From NCBI RefSeq assembly GCF_000230895.2, contig NC_016604.1, positions 868,001 to 932,000 on the forward strand: a stretch of 64,000 nucleotides of DNA. The letters are read 5' to 3'. Below are positions 45,301 to 52,997 of this stretch, one piece after another; position 1 is the first letter of the stretch; the number at the start of each line of letters is the position of its first letter. The position numbers were made by a program, and so were the translations under genes. The notes beneath the pieces are model-generated. The model did not search any database and was not told where the DNA came from. It saw only the letters and a program-made list of their open reading frames with translations. The DNA comes from Mycolicibacterium rhodesiae NBB3. GTDB lineage: Bacteria > Actinomycetota > Actinomycetes > Mycobacteriales > Mycobacteriaceae.

Positions 45301-45486
45301 CAACGATCTCTCGATCACAGGCCCCAGATGTCTCGCGATCACGAGCGATTGCTCCGCGTCGTCGATCGTCCCGTACGCCGGCACGAGATCGGGGCGCGTC
45401 TGGATCTGCTCGTTGAGCCCCTCGGTCAGCAGCGATTCGTAAACTCCGATGTCCACGTGGCGGAGGCTAGTAGATGAATCCGACAT
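42355..45486 (-). CDS. PLD-nuclease/DEAD-helicase with DUF3427 domain
   Basis: 1043 residues. N-terminal about 120-290 is a phospholipase-D-like nuclease domain with one HKD motif: HAKAWLLRRKTGF near 219 followed by VGSSNLSHAAL. An SF2 helicase follows: Walker A AATGTGKTVVA near 344, VVVDEFHHAE near 441, GLTATPERADG near 474 and the C-terminal motifs with QQLGRGLRLIRGK near 655. The last about 330 residues fit DUF3427 (YSREEILAALGF, GASPYIFLGPADYVSHEGDRP). Single proteins of this build are widespread in defence islands. A single HKD would need dimerisation to be active. It heads unit B, followed by a GIY-YIG nuclease. The 216 bases upstream hold no gene. Confidence 0.87.
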   Translation of the reverse strand: MSDSSTSLRHVDIGVYESLLTEGLNEQIQTRPDLVPAYGTIDDAEQSLVIARHLGPVIERSLRSASNAEERAQLVSRILAVLRATWAEAEALHLIEPGKITRLDEVASTAALDRVRLPRPATPFSDAALMTNARDEPTLAAELRAEMGSADEVDLLCAFVKWQGLRLLEDQLKELQRRGVPLRVITTTYLGATDARALDALVNEFGAEVRVNYETDRTRLHAKAWLLRRKTGFHTAYVGSSNLSHAALVDGLEWNVRLSAISTPHLIERFRATFDSYWESREFELYSPSRDGDRLRAALETASGNRTSDRVIVTLSGLEVHPKPYQAEMLEQLDAERTIHDRHRNLVVAATGTGKTVVAALDYRRLVRDVHNRDLTLLFVAHRKEILQQSRRIYQEVLTDATFGEMLVDGQEPTQWRHVFASIQSLSQRRLSGIDPKHFDVVVVDEFHHAEAISYRRLLDRVDPVELLGLTATPERADGVDVREFFGGRVAAELRLWEALEQNLLCPFHYFGIHDGTDLEGIQWKRGGYDLSALNSLYTGNDARTRIVLKELRDKVSDVGTMRALGFCVSVDHARYMAQRFVQAGIPARAVSAETLATDRREALQALRNREINVVFAVDLFNEGLDIPEVDTVLFLRPTESATVFLQQLGRGLRLIRGKTVLTALDFVGHQRREFRFDQRFRAMTGVGGKALQRQVEEGFPFLPSGSQIILDRVAQTMVLENIRQQVAPRWAALVSEVRAHPDDRLASYLDASGRAIEDILRNNRSWTTLCREAGKINRPTGARETDLVKRVRALAHVDDRRRWATYKSMLDGRIDTSTPAEQRMAEMLFFSLFPNGGGFDSIATGLELLRNESVAEEMRQVVDIAFDTARRTTYGLWSVTPDLEDVPLEMHATYSREEILAALGFVSLQRTPSTMREGVAWCPAVNADAFLITLKKSDRDYSPTTMYRDFALSPDLFHWESQSTTSSASPTGQRYIHHRDRGSHILLFVREAKTNALGASPYIFLGPADYVSHEGDRPMAITWRLHKSMPTEVFQASTVAVA

Positions 45487-45702
45487 GCCTTGGGTAAACG
45501 GTCAGTCGGACGTCTGACGGGCAATCCCCGCTGACGCGATGCGCTTCTTGCCTGGTCAACAGCTCCTCGCTGTCCATGTGCCGCGTGCCGCATGTTTTAG
45601 TCCCAACTGTCAGTGCCATCCGTAATACTCGGCATTCGTAGGCCTGATGCGCCGGGGCGCGTCAGCGAACATGGACGAATCGAGCCTTGATGAAGGTGAT
45701 AG
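45487..45702. other. Gap between divergent genes, no gene seen
   Basis: This gap would carry the promoters of the PLD-helicase gene and of the small plus-strand gene. An imperfect palindrome GTCAGTCGGACGTCTGAC at 45501-45518 (14 of 18 symmetric) may be an operator. Nothing else stands out. Confidence 0.35.
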
Positions 45703-46104
45703 ATGTTTGATCGAAGCGATGACGAGTGGGACGCGATCGTCGCTGACACTCAAGCGTTTCTTGAAGATCAAGCCCGCTTGCGCCGCGTCACGAGCTACAC
45801 AGACGTCAACACGGCTCTTGCGGCGGCCGGTCACAAGCCGTTTGACTTCTCCACACAGAGGGATCGCAATGCCGTCGGATCGTTGCTGGGCGACGTTGTG
45901 AGTCGGACCGTTGCCGAAACCGGTGCCATGCTTTCGGCGATCGTGGCTTACATAGACAGAAACGACGCTGGACCCGGCTTCTACAGCCTGGCAATCCAAC
46001 TCGGCCTGCTCCCGAACACAGCGACCCAGGACGACAAATTGGTGTTCTGGTCCAGTCAGGTCGGCAAGGTCCACGATCTTTACGCCAAACCCCGCCGTCG
46101 TTAG
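45703..46104 (+). CDS. Hypothetical protein between two defence units
   Basis: 133 residues from the ATG at 45703 with AAGGTGAT before it. Mainly helical, soluble and acidic at the start (MFDRSDDEWDAIVADTQAFLED), with TALAAAGHKPFDFSTQRDRNAVGSLL in the middle (quoted in part: HKPFDFSTQRDRNAVGSLL), a pattern recalling a small winged-helix region. No family recognised. It is the only plus-strand gene between units B and C; a regulator of either neighbour is possible. Confidence 0.6.
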   Translation: MFDRSDDEWDAIVADTQAFLEDQARLRRVTSYTDVNTALAAAGHKPFDFSTQRDRNAVGSLLGDVVSRTVAETGAMLSAIVAYIDRNDAGPGFYSLAIQLGLLPNTATQDDKLVFWSSQVGKVHDLYAKPRRR

Positions 46105-46130
46105 CGGACTTCACCCACTTTCCTAGACCG

Positions 46131-46844
46131 CTAGTGCTCTGCGGGCTCGCTCGTCATCGCACCTCTCGAAGTCCAGGCGACTATGTCGAGCAGTCGAACG
46201 TGCGACAAGGTTTCAGACGAATTCGTCGCGTCCCCCAGTAGGTCGAACGCCGCGCCCTGAGCGCGTAAGTCGCTTCCGACGGCGATGGTGACTTCGGTCA
46301 TGTAGTCCGCCCACGATCGCTTTTCTGCCGGATGGACCGGCCCATCGGGACCTACGTAGCATGCGTTGATCCACCGATCGTGGAGGACCAATGACGCTGG
46401 TCGCTTACGATGCAGCACCTTGGAAAGCGTGGTGGCGTTGACATTCCATGGCTTGAATTGAGGATCGTCAAGAACTGCATACAGGGGTTCAACCATCGCC
46501 GCGATGCGGTCTGGGTCCTCGACCTCGGCAAGTGGAGATTCAAGATCTCTATTTGCTAGCCCGGCTTCCAGCTGTGGCCGGACTCGCTGGAGATCGTAGT
46601 ACGAGCGGATCTTCACTGGAACATTCAGGAGCCCCGGGGCAAGCAGGTCCGCATCTGAGAGCTTTCGCGGGTCATTCCGCTGTGACTCGTAGGTGTCGTA
46701 CGCGGGATAGGCATACGGGCGCTTCGCCGCGATGTTTGCAGGGTCGGTGTACTTGCTGATCCAATCTCGCGCCTTTTCAAATGGCACCGTCACTCTGCCG
46801 ACCTGTATCGCTTGCGGCGATGTGCCCATATCAGTTGTCACCAC
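46131..46844 (-). CDS. DUF6308 family protein, last gene of unit C
   Basis: 237 residues from a GTG two bases after the helicase stop. Features are YPAYDTYESQRNDPRKLSDADLLAPGLLNVPV near 45-75 (in two halves), a central helical part with LSKVLHRKRPASLVLHDRWI near 140 and ADYMTEVTIAVGSDL. The pattern agrees with DUF6308 as remembered; no biochemical function is established. The H-x-K/R and D residues around LHRKRP-x-LVLHD could be catalytic or nucleic-acid binding. Close packing with four upstream genes makes it part of the same system. Confidence 0.68.
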   Translation of the reverse strand: MVTTDMGTSPQAIQVGRVTVPFEKARDWISKYTDPANIAAKRPYAYPAYDTYESQRNDPRKLSDADLLAPGLLNVPVKIRSYYDLQRVRPQLEAGLANRDLESPLAEVEDPDRIAAMVEPLYAVLDDPQFKPWNVNATTLSKVLHRKRPASLVLHDRWINACYVGPDGPVHPAEKRSWADYMTEVTIAVGSDLRAQGAAFDLLGDATNSSETLSHVRLLDIVAWTSRGAMTSEPAEH

Positions 46845-46846
46845 GG

Positions 46847-49800
46847 CTACGCAGGCTTGCGCCGAGACGGTGGCCTGAGATCTAGCTGCGCCACATGGTT
46901 CTCAGAAACACCTCGTTGCCGAAGCAACTCCATCATGTCCTCCTGCCGAGGCTGTCCCAACATCATGCGATAGAGCGTCAACGAGTCTCGGAGCCGCACG
47001 TACTGCGCGTCCTCGCGGCTGAGCGGGAAGTGGACGATTAGTCGCTCCACCCGTGCATCGCCCGGATAGATCCACCACGGCGAGAACTCACCGAGTTCCG
47101 GTCGGTCATCAGCAGCGTCAAAGGCTACCTGCCACGGGTGGTTCCCGGTACCTGCGGCCGCCAGCGCGGTGCGGCCATGTATCGCCGCCACATTCTTGCG
47201 AACCGCATGTCCGCCGAAACGGTTGACGCGGCCTTCGCGCTGTTCAAAGTCGACGGGGTTCGATGGCAAGTTCCAATGCACCACCGAATGACTCCACCAG
47301 TGGAAGTCGATCCCTTCTTGTCCAACGCTCGTGGACGCGAGAACGAACGGCCAGAACGGGCTGTTGAACGCATTCCGCACCTCTGGAGCCCGCACACTCT
47401 CCGAGTCACCAACGACGCTGCCATACCGCAGCGCAAATCGGACTGTGATCGGAATCCTTGCGAACTGCGCGTCGGTGGTGCGGGCGTTGTACCGCGACGT
47501 ACGGAGCGTCAACGCTTCTACCGCACGGTCGGTAATCTGGCGCAACGCAATTGCATCGACCCCAGAGCCAGCGAGCTCGAGCTTCAATTGGAAGCAGTAT
47601 TCATCGAGCACCGACTGAAGATTGCCATCAGCGCAATATCGGAGCACCGACTTCCAGTACGGCTGCTCGTGCCCGTAAATCTGATCGATAAGAAACAGCA
47701 CGTCCATACGGTTGAACAGGGTCCGCACGCCGTTAGCCAGTCTGGCGGCCGCGCGCCAGAGTTCCGTGCGGAGCTCCTTGTCGAGCTCGCCGCAGATCCG
47801 GGCCAGCGCGCGGTAAGCGATGTTGCCGGGGCTGTGGATGGCCAGCAGCGCAAGGTCTTCGTGCCAGCGTGGCTCGGTCGTGTGTTCTAGCGCAATCTTG
47901 GCGTGTTCTCTCAGCGCTCCTCCCGACTCGGTGTCTCCATCGTTGGTGGCGCCGCCGCGGCCCGCGAGCCAGTACGCCGCAGCGTCCGCGCGTCGGTGCA
48001 CGCCGTCTGGCCACTTGCCCGGCCATGCGAACAAGGCTTCCGACACCGCGTCTGGGCGCACGTCGGACGAGGGTGGCGCCAAGGAGCGGATGCGCTCATC
48101 GACGCGATTCCTTGCGGCCTCGGCGTCGATTAAAGGCGCACCGTCGTCCAGCAGTGTGAGCGGGTCCCCTAGCTCTGCGAGCGTTGGGTGCGGCCAGAAC
48201 AGCGCGAGAGTCGACATGCTTGACGCGCGCCCCTCCCTGAGCACGTAGTCAAGGCGCGACGACACTGCTCTCCTTGCGTCCGCAGTGTTCTCCGTTAGAG
48301 CGGATCCAGCGACCATTCGACGTTCAGCTTCGTAGCTGAGCAGGCTGGCCACTGACGTCGGAACGCTCGACCATGCCGAGAAGATCAAGCGTTTGGTGAC
48401 GGACCCGTCGGAGAAATTGGAGTACACCTCACCGGGAACGAAGTACGGCATTGACGGCGGAACCCACAGCAGCTTCCACCAGCCCTGGTCCAGGGTCTCT
48501 CCCGCGAAGGCCCTGAGTCGCGCATTCGCGTAGTCGATGTGCTCGTAGCTTCTCAACGCCGCGGGGCTGATAGACCGAAGCTCGGCGATACTCGAGCTCA
48601 ACTCCGCCGTCGCCGTGCCGCTCTCGAATTCCTGCCGGGCGCGTTCGCCTGGGCGGTAGCCCTCCATAAAGCTCGCGAAATAGGGGATGGACTTCCAATA
48701 GTCCAAACTCACCGGAGCCTCAAGCGTCCGCGCAAAGCGCTGCAGTGACGCATAGTCACGCAAGTCGTCGGCGGTCGGTACGTCGCTCACGACACGCCGG
48801 ACGTGAAGATCCCGCCCCTCTTGCAGCCGCGGCCGCTCGGAACGGCTCATGAAAGGAAGCAACTCACTACGCAGAGTGTTCGCCTCGTCGAGTGCAGTCG
48901 AGCCCGCCACAATGGCTTGTCGATAGCTGCTGAACGCAAGACGTATCCGATCCAGTGCCGGTTCATCGCCCCCGGCAAGGAACTCCAACGTGGTCATGAA
49001 GTCGCGGTAGTGGTCGTCGTCGCTGTCGCCGGCCACTGTCGTGTACGGCTTGTAGGGCGTCGCCGACAGCAGCAGCACCTTGGCATCGCGATAGTTGAAG
49101 AGGTGGTGCGCCAGTTCGCTCGCCGCGCTGCCGCTGGTCGGGTCGATCAGGTGCCGAAACCTTTGGAACTCATCGAGAATCACTAAGTCCGGCTCGAGCG
49201 ATTCGACGCTCGCGGCGGCAAGCGCTCCGCGCAATCGGGCGGTGAGGCCGTTCACGTCGCGGCGAAGTTCGGGCGGGAGAGCTTCACGACCCCGCAGCTG
49301 ATCACGCAGTCCGTCGTACTGGTCGCGTAAACCGCTCGCTTTGATGGCGGCGGTGAACTCGCGCTGAATCACCGGGTCCGGGCCGGACCCCAACGTCGCC
49401 CGCATTGACGCGATACCCGCTTCGAAGCGGTCGACCGTGGCTACGCCACCTTGGAAAAACAACGCCGAGGCCCGCTCGAGGAGCATGTCAGCGCCATCCA
49501 TGCCGTTAAGCAAGATGTGGAGTAACTGTCGCTCCTCCTGCGATCCGGTCTGCCAGCCCATCTCGAATGACGTTCCCGGCGTGAACGACACGAGGTTGAC
49601 CTTCTTTCCGGACAGCGTTGCGTCGGACGAAAGGTGCCGCGTTTCGAGCGCGAGCATGGTCAGCCTGCTGGTGACTCCCAGGTGCGGATCGCCGGTGACA
49701 TTGAGCCGGCGAAGGTTCTGCTTAGCCAGATCGGTGCTCGAGCAGATGTACACGACGTCGATCCGGTTGATGTGCGCAGCGTCCTGCAACTCGGCGATCG

Positions 49801-49975
49801 CCGACGCAATGACGCCGCGCGCGATAACGCTCTTGCCGAGGCCGGTCTCGTCTGCCACCAAGTAGCGACCGCTGGCGTCCGGCGAACGATAGAGGCGTTC
49901 GATGATGTGCTCCACAGCATCGCGCTGGAAGCCCTTGAGCCCGGCGAGTATCCGTTCGACATCCGGAACCGTCAC
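46847..49975 (-). CDS. SF2/SNF2-like helicase of unit C
   Basis: 1042 residues from the GTG at 49975, whose GTGA overlaps the PLD stop; a longer start inside the PLD gene exists but is compositionally poor (Arg-rich antisense-like). Helicase motifs are I ADETGLGKSVIA near 40, II LVILDEFQRF near 265, III LLLSATPYKPY near 300, V STSVGQEGIDFHWW and VI QREGRVNRFGG near 910. Between motifs III and V lie about 560 residues of helical insertion. The DETGLGKS and DEFQ forms resemble the DNA-translocating SNF2-like helicases of defence systems such as DrmD of DISARM, but DUF1998 or other DISARM marks are not seen. Confidence 0.82.
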   Translation of the reverse strand: MTVPDVERILAGLKGFQRDAVEHIIERLYRSPDASGRYLVADETGLGKSVIARGVIASAIAELQDAAHINRIDVVYICSSTDLAKQNLRRLNVTGDPHLGVTSRLTMLALETRHLSSDATLSGKKVNLVSFTPGTSFEMGWQTGSQEERQLLHILLNGMDGADMLLERASALFFQGGVATVDRFEAGIASMRATLGSGPDPVIQREFTAAIKASGLRDQYDGLRDQLRGREALPPELRRDVNGLTARLRGALAAASVESLEPDLVILDEFQRFRHLIDPTSGSAASELAHHLFNYRDAKVLLLSATPYKPYTTVAGDSDDDHYRDFMTTLEFLAGGDEPALDRIRLAFSSYRQAIVAGSTALDEANTLRSELLPFMSRSERPRLQEGRDLHVRRVVSDVPTADDLRDYASLQRFARTLEAPVSLDYWKSIPYFASFMEGYRPGERARQEFESGTATAELSSSIAELRSISPAALRSYEHIDYANARLRAFAGETLDQGWWKLLWVPPSMPYFVPGEVYSNFSDGSVTKRLIFSAWSSVPTSVASLLSYEAERRMVAGSALTENTADARRAVSSRLDYVLREGRASSMSTLALFWPHPTLAELGDPLTLLDDGAPLIDAEAARNRVDERIRSLAPPSSDVRPDAVSEALFAWPGKWPDGVHRRADAAAYWLAGRGGATNDGDTESGGALREHAKIALEHTTEPRWHEDLALLAIHSPGNIAYRALARICGELDKELRTELWRAAARLANGVRTLFNRMDVLFLIDQIYGHEQPYWKSVLRYCADGNLQSVLDEYCFQLKLELAGSGVDAIALRQITDRAVEALTLRTSRYNARTTDAQFARIPITVRFALRYGSVVGDSESVRAPEVRNAFNSPFWPFVLASTSVGQEGIDFHWWSHSVVHWNLPSNPVDFEQREGRVNRFGGHAVRKNVAAIHGRTALAAAGTGNHPWQVAFDAADDRPELGEFSPWWIYPGDARVERLIVHFPLSREDAQYVRLRDSLTLYRMMLGQPRQEDMMELLRQRGVSENHVAQLDLRPPSRRKPA

Positions 49976-51768
49976 GATGCGGTCACTTGCGCCGGGCTTG
50001 CGTGGGCGGCCCACACCTGTTCCCATAGCTCGTCGAATCCGTCGGGTAGCACAGACGGTGCGTCCGGCGAGCGCCGACGGTCCGCGGCCTTCACGTGCTC
50101 GATGATGCGCCGCACATCGGCGAGTCCGCCGTGCTCGGCTCCGACTGCCCGAACGAGCGTTTCGAATAGTCCGCTGCCATCCTCGGCCCATCCCGCACCC
50201 AGGGCTCCGGCTGGGTCAAACTGAAACACGCCGTCTCCGCCCTCTAGCGCAAGGAGAAGCGCCAAGAGTTTCATGAACGCCGCGCGATCGGCGAGCTGTC
50301 GGGCGATCACGGCGTCCTTGCGCCCTTCGATATCGCCTTCGAGCGACGCGGCAACAACCGCCGAGCGGGTCACACCGCGATCATCGGTGAGCCGGATAAC
50401 TACAAACGGCGTGATGTCCGTGAGCGCCAGGCGGTCGAAGACGACGGAATCGCCCGGCACGGGGGCGGCGTTGGCCGGGCGTGTCAGGAGTGAGACTCTC
50501 GCACCAATCTCGGCTGGCACTGGGACCGCGCCCCCTGCGGACAGCGTTATTTGGTAGGCATCTTCGTCGCCATCCTCCACGCGGGCGTAGTAGCGCCGAG
50601 AGGCCAGCGATCGCAGCAGCTGTTCGAGCGTATGATCGGCAACCTCGTCGGACGGGATCTCCGCGTTGCCCTCCGGCTCGAACGGAATCGTCAGGGCGCG
50701 GAGCCGCGACGGTTCGCCAAGGAGCGCAACCACTCCGAGCTTTGGCTGCGGACCTTCGAACTCCACCAGCATCTCGACATTGCCTCCGAACCCAGCCTCC
50801 GTCGCGTTCGCAGATCCGATGAATAGGTGAGATCCGGACCGCCGGTCGAGGATGTAGGCCTTGGCGTGCAGTCCGACAAGGTGCTCCAGCTGGGGCGTCG
50901 AATTATCCTGGGAATCTTCGGCGTCGTTGGCGGCGTCATCGAGAACGAGGCCCTCGATTCGGCTAAGTGTCTGGCCGTCGAGCCGTTCGAGTTGCTTACG
51001 GCGGGAGAGGACGACGACGGATTCGGATCGCGGCGGCACGACCCGGCGGATGCCGTCGTCGCTCAAGAACGGCGAGATCACTGCATGGCGGAAGCCATCG
51101 AAGAGATTGTGCGAGGGCTCGGGCGTCACCCCAGGGATTCCATAGGGATGGAATCGCACTGCCCTCACATCGCTTGGGCGTTCCCACTCGACTGTTGCCA
51201 AGGTGTCGCCGAGTTTCACAACCCGGGCGACGCGACCGGCCGGCAGCGGTTGCACAGTCATTGCAGGCAATGCACGAATAAACGCAGCGAGTGGCTCGCT
51301 CTGCTCAGGGGTGGCATCGGTCGCTATGCCGTCGAGCCTCGCGACGAGGTCCCAACTTCGATCGTTGGTTAGATTTCTGCTGGCGCAGAGCATTCGGTAG
51401 CTTCGAGCGGCGCCATCGGCATACTCAAGCACCCACACCTTCGGATGAAAGAGCATGTGTCGGCGCGGCGCTTGGGCAGGATGGATCATCGGTTCGAGGA
51501 GGGCGAACAAGTCTGAGGTGACGCGGGGTTCGAAGATCTGGCCGGCCTGCGCGAAGACGTCGATCTTGTCGGCGGCACGGCGCACCGCGTCGAGAATCGC
51601 GATCGGATCCTTGCTCTCCCGCACGCGGTGCGCCGCGAAAGCCAACGGAATGGACAGGGCCGTTTCGAGGTCGAGCGTGAACGTCGTCGCTACCGCGTAA
51701 GAGAGATGGAATCCGCTCGGTGGGCGAAGCTGCTCGGTCAGCGCCGCGCGGCCGTCGGGCTCAAGCAT
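49972..51768 (-). CDS. Phospholipase-D-like nuclease with two HKD motifs
   Basis: 598 residues from the ATG at 51768, with GGAG upstream; it overlaps the DUF6361 gene by eight bases. Two half-sites are visible: HPKVWVLEY with CASRNLTND near 106-130, and HAKAYILD with FIGSANATEAGF near 296-325. Paired H-x-K and S-x-N elements in one chain give a complete PLD active site, which in bacterial nucleases cuts DNA or RNA without metal. The C-terminal 250 residues are unassigned. In unit C it is the likeliest metal-independent nuclease. Confidence 0.83.
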   Translation of the reverse strand: MLEPDGRAALTEQLRPPSGFHLSYAVATTFTLDLETALSIPLAFAAHRVRESKDPIAILDAVRRAADKIDVFAQAGQIFEPRVTSDLFALLEPMIHPAQAPRRHMLFHPKVWVLEYADGAARSYRMLCASRNLTNDRSWDLVARLDGIATDATPEQSEPLAAFIRALPAMTVQPLPAGRVARVVKLGDTLATVEWERPSDVRAVRFHPYGIPGVTPEPSHNLFDGFRHAVISPFLSDDGIRRVVPPRSESVVVLSRRKQLERLDGQTLSRIEGLVLDDAANDAEDSQDNSTPQLEHLVGLHAKAYILDRRSGSHLFIGSANATEAGFGGNVEMLVEFEGPQPKLGVVALLGEPSRLRALTIPFEPEGNAEIPSDEVADHTLEQLLRSLASRRYYARVEDGDEDAYQITLSAGGAVPVPAEIGARVSLLTRPANAAPVPGDSVVFDRLALTDITPFVVIRLTDDRGVTRSAVVAASLEGDIEGRKDAVIARQLADRAAFMKLLALLLALEGGDGVFQFDPAGALGAGWAEDGSGLFETLVRAVGAEHGGLADVRRIIEHVKAADRRRSPDAPSVLPDGFDELWEQVWAAHASPAQVTAS

Positions 51769-52996
51769 CGATTCGCTCCAAGCCATCATGGATGTCGTGG
51801 ATGATCGGCCGCATCTGTGTCCACCGATAAACCAGCGGGCGACTTCCGGACGAACCGAGCCAGGCCTGGAGCAGGCGCTTGTTGGTCAACCGGGCCTGTG
51901 AACGCTTGTGCTCCCGCTCGCGTCGGCCGATGAACGCCCTGATCGAGCTGTCGACCGCGAGTGCCGAAAGATCGGTGTTAGCAATCAGATCAAGCCATTC
52001 ATCGATGAATCGACGCGAGCGCATGTTGACGTTGGGATTCCTTTGAAGAACTCGCGACCAGAAATCGGCGCGGTCCCACGAGGCGATGTCGTGTGCGAGG
52101 TTGGGGGTTTCCGCCCATCGGTCGAGGCGCTCCCGGTAGTCGTCGACGGGATTCTCCACGCGGTCGAACCCCTCGCGTTCGTAGGCTTCGGCCAGGAGCA
52201 GGTTGTACACGAGTGATGCGCTGTTCATTAAGGTAGAGAAGCGGCGGGCATCGTCGAGCACCCGGGCCCGTTCCCCATCAGCACCTTTGAGCACTGTGTC
52301 GGTCCAGGGGAACTCGCTCTCTTTGTCAGGACGATGCTGGAGTGCGTACTCCAGCATCGTGTCCGGCGAGCTAGCAAGCATCCGATCGCGCAGCCACGCA
52401 GATTCGGATTGCCTCATCCTGAAGCCATCGGGCAGCTCCGTCGGAAAGCCTTCCGGCGCAACAGGCAAGGTGGGGTGAAATCCACCGTCGTGCCATGTCG
52501 AAGCGACCTCGTCCTCGTACTGGACAGCGACGGGGCGACGGGTGTGGACTCGGTCGACCTCAGCGGCAATGGTGTCATCCCGGCTGAGGGTGGGGTCATT
52601 GAGGATGCCGTGCGTCCGCATGCCACCCCAGTACAAGGCGGACGGCAAGTTCTTCACTGCCATGCCGACAGTGCCGCCGATGACACCGTCTGTCTCCTTG
52701 GCGGCCTTGAGCGCAGTGATCAGAACCCGCTCGTTCCGGTCCGCGAGCGCAGCCGCCTTGTCGACGTCGTTGCGCGCCTCGGCCGCAGCCCGGAAACACC
52801 ACGGAATGAAAAGAAAGTACCTCGCACGTGTGAACAGCGTTGACGTACCTGGCCATAGCGCGTCACTGAGCGCGTCGCGGACCTGGCCGATACCGAGCTC
52901 GTCGCGGCTCTCCCGCTCGCTGAACAGGTTGACGATCTCGCGCATGCGACGCTGATCCTCGCTCGACGCGTCGAGCCACGCGATGAGGGATGTCAC
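51761..52996 (-). CDS. DUF6361 family protein
   Basis: 411 residues from a GTG one base after the stop of the large helicase-nuclease. The N-terminal block LIAWLDASSEDQRRMREIVNLF and the segment PGTSTLFTRARYFLFIPW near 50-66 mark the DUF6361 family. The rest is mixed helix with many charged residues. No enzyme motif is evident. The family has no known biochemical role; its strict place between a helicase-nuclease and a PLD nuclease suggests an adaptor or target-recognition subunit (inference). Confidence 0.78.
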   Translation of the reverse strand: MTSLIAWLDASSEDQRRMREIVNLFSERESRDELGIGQVRDALSDALWPGTSTLFTRARYFLFIPWCFRAAAEARNDVDKAAALADRNERVLITALKAAKETDGVIGGTVGMAVKNLPSALYWGGMRTHGILNDPTLSRDDTIAAEVDRVHTRRPVAVQYEDEVASTWHDGGFHPTLPVAPEGFPTELPDGFRMRQSESAWLRDRMLASSPDTMLEYALQHRPDKESEFPWTDTVLKGADGERARVLDDARRFSTLMNSASLVYNLLLAEAYEREGFDRVENPVDDYRERLDRWAETPNLAHDIASWDRADFWSRVLQRNPNVNMRSRRFIDEWLDLIANTDLSALAVDSSIRAFIGRREREHKRSQARLTNKRLLQAWLGSSGSRPLVYRWTQMRPIIHDIHDGLERIDA

Positions 52997-52997
52997 G

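Noticed and set aside
45501..45518. Palindrome GTCAGTCGGACGTCTGAC as a firm operator
   Set aside because: Only 14 of 18 positions are symmetric and no second copy is seen, so it is mentioned in the gap entry but not called a site.
49976..50191. Upstream extension of the unit-C SF2 helicase by 72 codons
   Set aside because: The extension is Arg-rich (SGSRSRARRTRRC), lies entirely within the PLD gene, and the GTG at 49975 gives a standard GTGA coupling.
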